From Galaxea fascicularis (Eukaryota; Cnidaria; Anthozoa; Scleractinia; Euphylliidae), in NCBI GenBank assembly GCA_948470475.1, contig OX419342.1:27830354-27894353 (forward strand): a DNA stretch of 64,000 bases, given 5' to 3'. Shown here piece by piece: positions 48,355-59,300 of this stretch (positions within the stretch are counted from its first letter, which is position 1; every line of letters begins with the position of its first letter). The notes under the pieces were generated by a model, which saw only the letters and a list, made by a program, of their open reading frames with translations, was not told the DNA's origin and made no database searches. Position numbers and translations under genes: made by a program.

Positions 48355-49165
48355 TGCAGTGAGTATAAATGAAGAGGGTCCCCTATACCACTTTGGAAAA
48401 TGCATTCACGTAAAAATATTGAGACTGTTCACGCGTCACGGATAATTCCCAAAATTCGTTCACGTTCACGATAAAATCAAATATCGGCAATCACGAATGG
48501 ACAAATAAACCTAAATCACGTTTCACGGAAAAAAATAGTCCCAATCACGTTTCACGAAAAAAGTATAGGGGACCCTCATTGAAGGCAAGTGAGTATAAAT
48601 GAATGCAAGTGAGTATAAGTGATTGTAAGTGAGTACAAATGAATGCAAGTAAGTATAAGTGAGTGTAAGTGAGTACAAATGAAGGCAAGTGATCATAAGT
48701 AAATGTTAGTGAGTATAAATGAAGGTAAGTCAGGATAAATTAATGCAAGTGAGTATGAATGGTGCAAGTGAGTATAAGTGAATGTAAGTGAGTATAAATG
48801 AATGCAAGTGAGTATAAATGAAGGCAAGTGAGTATAAGTGATTGTAAGTGAGTGTAAGTGAGTACAAATGAAGGCAAGTGAGTATAAATGCAAGCAAGTG
48901 AGTATAAATACAGGCAAGTGAGTACAAATGCAAGCAGGTGGGTACAAATGGAGGCAAGTGAGTATAAATGCAAGCAAGTGAGTATAAATGCAAGCAAGTG
49001 AGTATAAATGCAAGCAAGTGAGTATAAATGCAGGCAAGTGAGTATAAATGCAAGCAAGTGAGTACAAATGAAGAGAAGTGAGTATAATTGAAGGCAAGTG
49101 AGTATATATGAACGTGAGTATAAGTGAATGTACGTGAGTATAAATGAAGAGAAGTGAGTATAATT
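48355..49165 (+). repeat. 20-bp minisatellite, GCAAGTGAGTATAAATGAAT type
   Basis: About 30 imperfect units of a 20-bp repeat run from 48,582 to about 49,165, with one detached unit before 48,374. Unit variants alternate between GAAGGC, GAATGC, GATTGT and CAAGC starts. On the reverse strand the unit lacks stops and produces long low-complexity frames rich in HLYSLACIYTHL. These are not proteins. The core AAGTGAGTA resembles a 5' splice-site consensus. Confidence 0.88.
48374..48577. mobile_element. 204-bp MITE inserted in the 20-bp array
   Basis: Terminal inverted repeats GAGGGTCCCCTATAC and GTATAGGGGACCCTC. The interior carries repeated TCACGTTTCACGG-like words. Array sequence (GTGAGTATAAATGAA and TTGAAGGCAAGTGAG) lies on both sides, so it inserted into the array. 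Confidence 0.8.
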
Positions 49166-49169
49166 GTAG

Positions 49170-50177
49170 GTAAGTGCGTGTTAGTGGAGGTAGGTGTTTT
49201 TGTCAGTTGGTGTATTTATATATGTAGGATTGTAATGTATTAGTGCCTTATATGTGGGCTAGCATGACGTTATTATCTCAGTTTAAATATGTGATATTCA
49301 TATATCCTCGTTCGCTTATTAAGTCAAAGATAAAAAGATAAACAATAGTTTTCGACAATTTTGGAAGTTTACAATTTCTTTTTCAATTGTCCGTCCAAAG
49401 TTGACCTGTCCATCTATAAATCAGTTTTTCGAAGAAAAAAATATACAGGTTATTTGTTGGCCTAGCTTGGTCCGTATTAGGGAAAACTTGCCCTCGGTTT
49501 CGAGAATGTGGTCGATCGAGGGCCTCAATCGAGGCCTCTACTATAGGTTTTTCCAATACAGATCGTCTTAGCAGGCAAAAAACATACACAAATGATTGTA
49601 CACAAATAATTAATCGAAATTCACCAAATAAAACGTCTTTATTTGATATAAATGCTAAGTTGATCTGCTCCTGTTTGCCCTTTACACTTTCAGAGTCTTG
49701 AAGGACCGACCATTGAAATGTTGAGAGCAGGACTGTTCTGTCCAGAGTGGCGGCTCTGTATAGAGAAAGTTGTTCGAAAGGAAGAGACAATTGTGTTCCC
49801 CACCCCACCCCACCCCCCTCCTTATTTCCGTATTTATCTGACAGGTTTCTTTAAGCCTGAATTGAATCAATACGTAACATTTGCCTAGTCCTGTTTGTTT
49901 ATCGGGGTTATGCATATCACCAATCTTTAGTTATTAATTTAATTTAACATGCTGCATAAGATGTTTGTATCGATGGAAACCCAATATAAAGACCTATTTA
50001 TGTTTCTAACCGAACTACCTCTAAGTGCAGCGGAACTGTAAAGGTGGCTTAGCTAAGAATAATTGTTAGGACGGAAACTGGGTGCTGTTTGTAATTTTTT
50101 CCTCGTGTCTAGCCGACTGAAAAGAAGAACATATAACCCTACGTAGCCGATTACGTTTTTCCATCCTTCAAGACGTA
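49170..50177. other. Intergenic region without recognisable genes
   Basis: An open frame on the - strand (49,383-49,808) has no recognisable domain. I see nothing else to annotate. Confidence 0.45.
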
Positions 50178-50440
50178 ATTGGGGAGCAGGATTGGCGCAG
50201 TGGTGAGAGCGCTCGCCTTCCACCAATGTGTCCCTGGTTCGATTCCCGAACTCGGCGTCATAAGTGGGCTGAGTTTGTTGGTTCTCTACTCTGCTCCGAG
50301 AGGTTTTTCTCCGGGTACTCCGGTTTTCCCCTCTCCTCAAAAACCAATATTTGATTTAATTTAGAGTTTATTTGATTTATAGTCTCCCCAATTAGTAGAG
50401 CACTCGTGCTCAGCTAGAACGATTTGAGACTTAAATAAAG

Positions 50441-50480
<40 letters not shown>
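50178..50480 (+). mobile_element. tRNA-derived SINE with (ATT)n tail
   Basis: ATTGGCGCAGTGGTGAGAGC (A box region) and CCTGGTTCGATTCCCGAAC (B box) about 35 bp apart form an internal polymerase III promoter. They are followed by a body with CTCCGGGTACTCCGGTTTTC and a tail TTAAATAAAGTTG(TTA)n. This is the classic layout of a tRNA-derived SINE mobilised by a LINE with an ATT tail. It lies about 380 bp upstream of the secreted-protein gene. Confidence 0.85.
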
Positions 50481-50481
<1 letters not shown>

Positions 50482-50859
50482 ACTTGTCCTAAGACCATTT
50501 TGTAGACAAAAGGTTTTCAGTTCAGTAGCCCGAAGTTTTATCCCTTAGAAAACCAATGAAATAACTCAGGGTTTCACCACTGTATGGGTAATTTCAAAAT
50601 TAAAAGATACTCTATATTTGTTTAACACTAATGAAAGTGTCCCAGTTTTGATAAAGAAATATATAATAATATTGTTATTGATTTAGCAACCTGCCTTAAG
50701 TATATGAATACCGAGTCAATCGATCTAACTGACAAGTTACGCGGTAGAGCTCTAGTGCAACGAACCGGTAGAAGGGACAAGAGGTAAAAGCACCCTCGAT
50801 TCGTAAGTTTTTTATCACCAATAACTTGCTTCCCTTCGTTCTACAGATATCTCTCAAAC

Positions 50860-53395
50860 ATGCAGTATCTGGCAGTATTGAGTATAATCTTTATCGTTGC
50901 TATTAACTGCACCATCGCATACGATCCATCCGACTGCGACTTCGGCGATACATACTACAGTGTATTTAAATTTGGCCAGCATAACTGTAGCTGTGAACCC
51001 AAAAAGGCAGGCCAGGTTAAGTTTGCAGGCGGTGAGGTGTTGGTCTGTACCGGAAGTGAATGGAGAGCTCTCCAATTCAAGCCAGCTTCTTATGGCCAGA
51101 GATCGAATCCGGGATATTCGTGTAAGGATATCAAGAAAACCACCGAGCAAGATTCAAATGGAATCTACTGGATCACATCAAGTGGTAAGTGGTGTCATTG
51201 GTAGGAGGTTGGCGCGACGTGAACTGAGCATCCAGAATAGGTCCTCTGTTGTAGTTTTTATTGGTAGAAACCCATAAGAGTTAAATGTAGCGGTCGAACC
51301 TCTAATAACGACTACTACTTTACAACGGCCACTTATTTTTGTCCCGGCGGACGGTCCTTACAATCACTCTTATTTTAACCTCTTTACAACGGCCACCTCT
51401 CCGCAACGACGAAGGCCACAACAGCTCGTCCAAAGGCTAACAAGGTGACCTCTCGACAAAAACGGCCAATTAATCAGTGTGTACACTGAACCCCCCATTC
51501 AGTGTTTATTGTAAAAGGTCATATTTGCTGGAGGAACGAAGTCAGAAATGAGCTACTCGATGTACCTGATATAAGCGACGAAGACATCACTGCCGCAGAA
51601 GACGAAGCTGTACAAACTGATCTTTTTACTTTTACTTCGTCTTCTGAACATTAATTCTTGGTTTCTGTTTTACTGATATGCATTTTGAGTGTGTTACGTA
51701 TTTCTATGCTACAATCAGCATCTTTTTTTAAAATTAAAAGTGTCCGCTCCCCGCCTCCCAAACAAACAGGTGTTGTATGCACCCTACATCCCTATAACGA
51801 CCATCTCCTCACAACCAACGACCACACCACTGACTTTCTCTGTCCTCAAGATGGCCGCTATGGAGAGGTTCGACTAAGCCCTCCCGGCCCAATCTGCGAT
51901 TCTAATTATCGCACGTCATTTGTCCAATTTACAATTTTCCTCTTCAGACTCTGCTAATCTAATTCGTCTATTTTTCAATTAATTCCTTTACAGACAAAAG
52001 AGCACCATTTCCAGTTTACTGTGATATGGCTGCCGGAGGTTTGTAAATACTGTTAATAAATAAATTCTGCACTGGCGGCAATATAAAGAATTTCTTTTTC
52101 GCCTCCGAAGCGACGAGAGGTTTTAAGAAATCCGCGTCTCTAGCGCGCACTTTTCTCACAATGGTAACCATCATCGCACAAGCGCGCCAACAACCGAGTA
52201 TTTTAAAATAAAAAATTCAGTTCGTTGAAAACTTTTCAGAGGACATGTTTTTTCCCACTGTTCTGAAGCCGGCGAGAGCGTTTTCTCCGCCTCCATTTTC
52301 ATCGCGTATTGACCTCCCGTTTAGCCGCGGTTTTTCAAAATCTAAACTAAGAAGAGCCACGGCAATTTGCGATTCATTGCCAAATACGCCGCATACAGCT
52401 TGGACGCGTGATTGTTTACCCAATCCTGGAATTTTAAGTTCACTCGCAGGAATGATCGCGTTTATTTTAAATGCCAGCTTTTAATACATATACAGTCAGA
52501 GAATATGTATATTATCTCCAATTTTATAGCACGTGGACTGTGAACTACATAAATTAAACAGGTATGAGAGGACAGCTAAGGACAAGTTGGAATAAAGGAT
52601 TCAATACGACCTCAAATCATTGAATAAGACGAGACCAATAGGCTAGGCTTGATACAGATTCGTTCTGGTTGGAGCTTGTAGCGGTAACTCACTTCATTGA
52701 TTCCGTTAACGCTGTTCGTGTCACTAGGCTGGACCATGGTCTTTAAGGCTGTGTCCAGAAGTTCCCAAAATGTGTACAATACATACATCTCTGGCCAAAC
52801 ATACAACGAGAACAACATGGCAGCCCTTGACGTCAGCAGCAAACATCTTAGCCATTACAAAAACAGGATTGTCTTGAACTGGGAAAGGTTTGGTCCATCT
52901 GAGGTAATCTAACGACACGTTGATTCTCTTTTAAAGCGTTTAAAAGGACGAAATTTAATACCATTTGGGCACCTAGCAATGGTTCTCTTTAGAAATTTGA
53001 AGCCGCGTAAACTGACGACCTGTTGCCTTGTTTGAGGGAGTGGGGGGACTAACAACGACAACTACAACAAAACTTTATTTAAAAGAAAAAGACACTTAAA
53101 TTATTATACAAGAACATTTGTCCTGCAAATTAGCACGTAATGCTATTCAAGGAAGGAAAAAATTTAATTATTTAAGTTAAGAAATTACAGAATAACAATA
53201 CAGAAGCTGATCTGTAGAGTTTTGGAGACACACTTGTAAACGACTTAAGGATATTATTATTATTATTATTATTCTATCTCCTTTAACTTTATGCTGATTT
53301 ACAACACAACAGCCCATTCCTTGGGGCTAGGGCTAGAATGAGGTAGAAGTCTATCCTACTTGATGGAGAGTGTCTTTCTTAGGATGTTATTATTA

Positions 53396-53440
<45 letters not shown>

Positions 53441-53601
53441 CAGTATTTCTTTGTATTCTTTTACAAGGTGTTAACCAAGAGCACAATAAAGATTGTTGTT
53501 TGCTATTATTATTATTATTATTATTATTAATAATAATGCAGTATTTCTTTGTATTCTTTTACAAGGTGTTAACCAAGAGCACAATAAAGATTGTTGTTTG
53601 C

Positions 53602-53638
<37 letters not shown>

Positions 53639-55000
53639 GAAAGTGGAGAGTATTTGGGGAACCTCAATATAGTCATCTGTTTTTTGAAGAATTTCTAAGA
53701 CTACAAAATTACTGAAAATTATTGAAACACTTGTAGCTTGGTGCACGAATAATTTAAGTCTTGAATCCAATTTACAGAATTCCAAAAGGGCAAATTGCTC
53801 ATACCTTTGCGTTCCACCAAACAGTTCCATACTGTGCCAATCAGTCTTTCTCAAGGTGAACTTTTATGCGGTCTGACAGAGAAACGGCACTACTCAGGAG
53901 AGATCTCTTGCAAACAACACGCCTAAGGCCTTTTAAGTGTATTTGTAAGAGCATTGACGAGATACCTGGTTAAACCTCTGTTGACGAGGTTAACAAGATA
54001 AACAGTCCGGTGTCTCGTTATTATATGCGTTGACGTTCGTTGTCTATAAGAGATCCGAGATCACGTGCAACAAAAATCTCCGTGATGAAGAGTTTTCATT
54101 TTAGCGTGTGTGTATCAAATGGAGTTTAGCTGAATATTTTGATGTTTGCACGAGCTTCTATGCATGGGCACCGCCCCAGGATCCTGACCAAGTCTACCTG
54201 GGCGTTCACATCTCTTTCTTTTAAATTGTTTTTGCAGGCCAGGGTTGTTCTTTATAAGCAAGGAAAACTGATGAAAGAACTGAAATTTAACGCCCTGGGA
54301 TCAGACAAACTGAACTGGTTTACTCACTCACGGCTAAGTAAGAGCTCTTGGTCGGATATCAACACCCAACCAAAGAACTCCTTTTCCATTGGCGGGATGC
54401 ACCAGCGTTACTTCTTTATCAACAGGAACTATGGGGGATGTGGTGCTGATGCCGGGTGGATGGTAGTCACTGTCGGAATTCATTGTAACTGGGAAAAACA
54501 TTTCCAATCAAGCAGAGACGTTCAGGTCATACTGTACAGCAGGCTGTCCGGGCACACCAACTGGAATCATTTTGGTGAGTAAAACAACGCCGATTGTACG
54601 AATGTTGTTGGGAAAATCCGTCCTCGCAAGAACAGAATTTTTAAAGGAAGCTTTTGCGGGCAGAAAGGGACAAATTCAAGAGGATTCGAGACCACATAAG
54701 AGTCGATGAGAGCGCATTCCATTATTGTTAGCCGGTATTTAGGAAATTCTTGAGACAATCTTTAACAGAAAAAGAAATCCAAAAACATCAGTTTCGAATA
54801 ACCGGGGATTTAGAGAAATATCTTTCACGTAAACTTAAAAGCTACGAGGAGAAAAGCTCATAGCCGCAAGAAAGTTCTAAAATCTTCAAGTCCAACTTGT
54901 TATTTTCTCTAATGGCCTCGTTACCCAATTTGTTGCTCCATTGTATCTCCTTGCAGGTAATGTCGGGGTTGCAGATACGCTGGTAGTTTACCTCCGTTGA
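50860..55000 (+). CDS. Secreted protein, coral skeletal-matrix-protein-like (5 exons)
   Basis: The coding exons are 50,860-51,184, 51,994-52,038, 52,728-52,903, 54,238-54,574 and 54,957-55,000, all with GT..AG introns and matching phases (1, 1, 0, 1). Together they give 308 residues. Residues 1-20 (MQYLAVLSIIFIVAINCTIA) form a signal peptide, followed by a cysteine-containing region (DCDF, HNCSCEP, VLVCTG, GYSCKDI). Then GIYWI and FPVYCDMAAGGWTMVFKAVS resemble the entry to a fibrinogen-like fold. The C-terminal part (YKNRIVLNWERFGPSEARVV, FFINRNYGGCGADAGW, VGVADTLVVYLR) resembles, from memory, the uncharacterised skeletal organic matrix proteins described from Acropora. A secreted extracellular role is inferred; biochemical function is unknown. 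An acceptor-like TTCTACAG lies just before the ATG, so a 5' UTR intron is possible. The donor at 51,185 is GTAAGT. Confidence 0.85.
51285..51480 (+). mobile_element. Tigger/pogo-like DNA-transposon fragment in intron 1
   Basis: GGTCGAACCTCTAATAACGA followed by repeated ACAACGGCCAC words (about 51,322 and 51,383) resembles the termini and subterminal repeats of Tigger-type mariner relatives. GAGAGGTTCGAC at about 51,860-51,871 could be the other end. No coding sequence remains. Confidence 0.4.
53248..53640 (+). repeat. (ATT)n blocks with a duplicated retroposon tail in intron 3
   Basis: Four ATT microsatellite runs (about 53,250-53,270, 53,388-53,436, 53,503-53,529 and 53,603-53,638). Two copies of a roughly 75-bp segment (AATGCAGTATTTCTTTGTAT to AAAGATTGTTGTTTGCT, at about 53,437 and 53,535) alternate with the runs. 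The pattern suggests repeated insertion, or slippage-driven duplication, of a LINE 3' end with an ATT tail. Confidence 0.75.
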
Positions 55001-55636
55001 TTTTCACCATAAACCAGAGATGTTTCCAACATCCTGCAGTACATTACGTGATTTAGACGGGGAGTTCAGTGTAGTAGTGGGTTTCAAAAACTGATAGTGT
55101 TAATGCTTTTCCGTCGCTAAAAGAAAGTAATAAAGCATTTGAAAATCTGCTCAGTGTGGCGTTCTTAATTATCAGTTAATACAGACATTGTAATTGGAGC
55201 GTGTACGAGTAAAGCGCATGCACACGAAAGATACATGTAGTTGAATACGGAGAGCAAGCAAGCAAGTGCGCTCACGCGCTGTCATCTCTTTCATCGAATA
55301 TTCTTAAATCAAACCTCGGGTAGCAATTCAGGATAATGTATCACGTAGCACGAGAGATCTCCGCCAATTTGTTAGAAATGAAAGGACTTAGTGAAGCAGT
55401 TATACAACTCGGTGTCGGTGATCGGCGGAGCCCGCCCCTGGTTCTCCACCTCGCCTCATATATTATTGGCTTCTGGTATCCCCATATTGTATTTTAGGAC
55501 TGAGAACAAACTCAAACAAATTATCTTTATTTTACTAACGGTTTTTACATGTAACATGATCGACGAAGAGATTCTGAAGTATCAAAATCAATTTCACATC
55601 AAAAAGAGTCCGAAACCACATATTAATACCACACAG

Positions 55637-56352
55637 TTATAAACAGCTTGAAGTCTGCAGTTGGTAGACTCTTGGCCCTTTCTTCAGTAAAAAGCCTTGG
55701 TTGTTTAGCGAGTAAACGAAGTCCTCGAAATTACGAATCTGCAGTCGCAGATCCTGTGAAAAGAGAATCAAAACACGTAATGGACGTCAGTAAAGCTTTA
55801 AATTTCGCATGTTTGTTTGACAAAATTTTTCGTTCCTTAGAACGACGACCAAGGGATGGAGAATATTACGACAAAATGCAGTGGTTTTATACCTTGGCTA
55901 TCTTTCTCATTTGATCCACAGTGAAAAGAGAATTGTAATCCCTCTCTGATATTCTGCTTAACTCAGCAACAAAGCGCTTGGACTGAAAAAGAAAACAAAC
56001 CAAAAATTTATAACATTGGTACCTTAAGCCAAAAAGGAACAAAGCACCCACCAAAAGTTTGTGCGGGCACGATTTCCGCACTTGCCAACGGTTGTATATT
56101 TTCCCGCGCTTGCCACCGATTGCTTGTTTTCCCGCGCTTATCACTGGTTGGTTTCATGAACAACGATAACTCTACCTGAGCTCTGGAACTCATTCCTGAC
56201 CCATGTTGCGATCTTTGAAAGTCCAGGTTTCCGAAGTCATCGCTGAATGTATCAAGCAAACTGTACTTCATTATCTCTACCACATCTTGGGCGTCTTGTT
56301 GGCTGGCTTTCTCGCGCATCTCCAAGCGAGCTCGCGCCTTCAATGACGAACA

Positions 56353-56390
<38 letters not shown>

Positions 56391-59300
56391 GCTATATTTC
56401 TGTGTCAAGATAAAAGACTAGCTGAAGAATCCTACTAATACGAGACAAAAATACATTAATTAGAAGGTTACATTGATTAGTTTACATTAAATAGATTTTA
56501 CACGCTTAATTCCTAATACGAATTAGAACATAATCGATCTGAACATATTTCACACATAATTCAAGTAGTTCGTTACACATTTACCTCTCATTCCTTTTAA
56601 CTTAACATTTCAGTAATGTAAATTTTCTAGTACTTGAGTAGTACACTGATTTACGGAGGGCGAATTGACTTAGATTCCTTCGCACCTGTGTTAATCGTAT
56701 GAGCGACTCGAGCTGTCTCGTGGTGATTGGAGTGCTATCTGCACTGTGATGCTGACGTCTCAAGTCCAGGTAAAAATTCTACCAACAAACAAGACTCATT
56801 GAGTTCAACGAAGGCAAAGATTACCAACTAAATGCACTCATTTGTTCAAGCACAAATGAAATGCTTACACGACACTCATTTAAAGCGCTATGGCCTCAAA
56901 GTCATTCTTTCAGTTTGTCTGTAATAATTTACACTGTGAGCAGTCGTAGTTTTGTCGTTCGGTTACTCGCGCCAACGGGCGGTAAATATACCTGCTAGAT
57001 CGGGGAGAGGAAGGAAAAAGCTGAAGGAAAAAGCAATTTGTCTTTTCCACAGTCCACGTACGCGTTCTCGCGGCTTTACCGGTGACCTCTCGCTGGATCC
57101 AGTGCGCGCCACAGAAATTAGGATAAGCAAGAGACTGCTCGCCGCATAGTTTTCTGTCAAATTTTATGAATAATTTGAGGTATGAATTGTCAAAGACGAA
57201 CTTTAATAACCAAATAAATTCAAACTGTTTACGTCACCTGTAAGACATTAGCCGCTGCAGGCGTCAGTTTAGGGTTGACGTAGGTTCTAGCGTAACCAAC
57301 GTACTGGAAAACAAACCACAAAGGATAAAGTGAAAAAATGGTAAGGTTCTACACAGCTTCATCTTAAAAGGACAACAATGGGCATGTGGAGTAGACGGCC
57401 ACAGATCACATACAGGTAGGTGATCAACTGAAACTATTTACAATGTGTCCTGGCGCCATGTAATCCAAAAGCTGTAAAGAAATATCATAAACAGAATTGA
57501 CAGCGCACTGAATTTTAAGCTTCAATTTATCAATTGTGTCAGTGGGTGAAACTCGTGCAGGAATTGCTCACCTTTCGTAAAAGCGGTGGCGGTATGGCAT
57601 CGAACTCTTCATTTCGACCAATCTAAGAACAAAAGCTACTTTTTTAGTCTTTGATAAACACAAATTATACACAAGTTGTTTGATTTTGTCGATGTAAAGT
57701 TTGAACATTTCCAAGAAATTCAAGACCAAACATCCAATCTCAGTCCAACGTTTTTCAAAACGTGTCTTCACAGTGCTTCGCGAAGTTCCAACACAAATGA
57801 CCGAAAAGGACCGAATGTATTTCATAAGGGTCCGAAGTCATCCGAACAGTGCCGTAATGCGGGGTGTGAATACAATCAAGTCACCTTCAGACGTTCAGAG
57901 AGTGGTTTGTCCGCCTCCCATTGCTTTCTGCTCTCACCCTCGTCACTGCCGCTCTCCTGTATCAGTTTCAAAAACAATAAGCAATGACAAAATACTTACC
58001 AGGGTAAAAAAGGTAAAAAGTAAAAAAAGAACGTTTTCGACACTGGGTCATCTTCATGGTATTGCGACATTGCGAAACTCAGTGTTGCCAATGAGATTTG
58101 GTTTTATCAACGGAGTTGATAATGTAAATTGACTACCGTATAGGGATTCTAAAAGCTGACGTTTCGAGCGTTAGCCCTTCGTCAGGGCGAATCGAGGAAT
58201 TATGGGTTGTATGTGGTTTATATAGAGGAGATGGAGCTACGCTATTGGTGGAAACATGGCAACGTGAAAAATAGAAATACATTAATTGAATGAAAAGCGT
58301 TCGTTAATAGCGTGGGGATTAAGGGTGCCGATTTGGAAGATGAATTTTTGTTCCAGATTCTTGCGGCTTTCCGTGGTACTTTGATGTGGGGAAAGGCCGC
58401 AGATTACCATGTGTTGTTTGGAGTGGTACCACGGATAAATGGCCCTTCGCCTGGTGAGTGTAACTCCACTCGGAAGCTTAAAAACGTTGCAAAGTTGCAG
58501 TCTTCACAAGAAACTAAGCTAGGATTGTAACACTGCACAATCTCGAACAATTGACCAAAAAGCGATAAACAAAACATAACACATAACTACAAAGAAGTAT
58601 TTGCGTCTAACACAAGCACTAAACAAACATACCGATTCTTCTTACAAATGGTGTTAATAATAACAACACAGAATTAAAGCGCACATTCTAAAACCTTGTT
58701 GACCACTTTACCTCTCTTGAACGACGCCTGGCTGTAGCCACTCCAAAGGCACTAAAAGAAAGAAAACGAGTTCGTCCATAAAGGGCGTAGTTTCTAAAGA
58801 AACTGTGGTGTTGCGTCGTTGGGGGAGTTGTACACAACATTAGGTTTTATCAACGGAGTTCATAATGTAAATTGGCCACCGTACAGGGATTCTAAAAGCT
58901 GACGTTTCGAACTTTAGCCCTTTGTCAGAGCGAATGATTTCTTCCATAAAGCCCAGCAAAAATATCGACACTTCAGTGTAAGTTTTAGATAACCTCGTAC
59001 TTTAGCTTTTGTGAGCTTGTTTGATTGGGGGAGCAGCACGGCGAAAAACATCGATTTCGTTCAACTTACAGAATCATTTTCTCCCCGTGTGCTCGTTGCG
59101 CCCAGCATATCAGTAAAGAGCTTGTTAACAGTCTAAGCTATTTTGTTACCAATGATATTTACGGAAGTTTTGCTAACGCCGTAAGTATGTCAGAAACTTA
59201 CCTCTTTTTCCCGGCATGTAATGCCATCACGTGTTCCGACAACATAGAATCCATTTCCTGTTATAAAAAAGAAGAATATCAGATCAACAACGAACGTAAC

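Noticed and set aside
48693..49097. Repetitive proteins rich in HLYSLACIYTHL
   Set aside because: Reverse-strand translation of the 20-bp minisatellite in three frames; low complexity.
50178..50260. tRNA gene
   Set aside because: A and B boxes are present, but there is no acceptor-stem closure and it continues into a SINE body with an ATT tail.
54139..54237. Upstream extension of exon 4 of the secreted-protein gene (an open frame starts at 54,139)
   Set aside because: A strong acceptor TTTTTGCAG at 54,229-54,237 in phase 0 with the previous exon, together with lack of domain similarity upstream, sets the exon start at 54,238.
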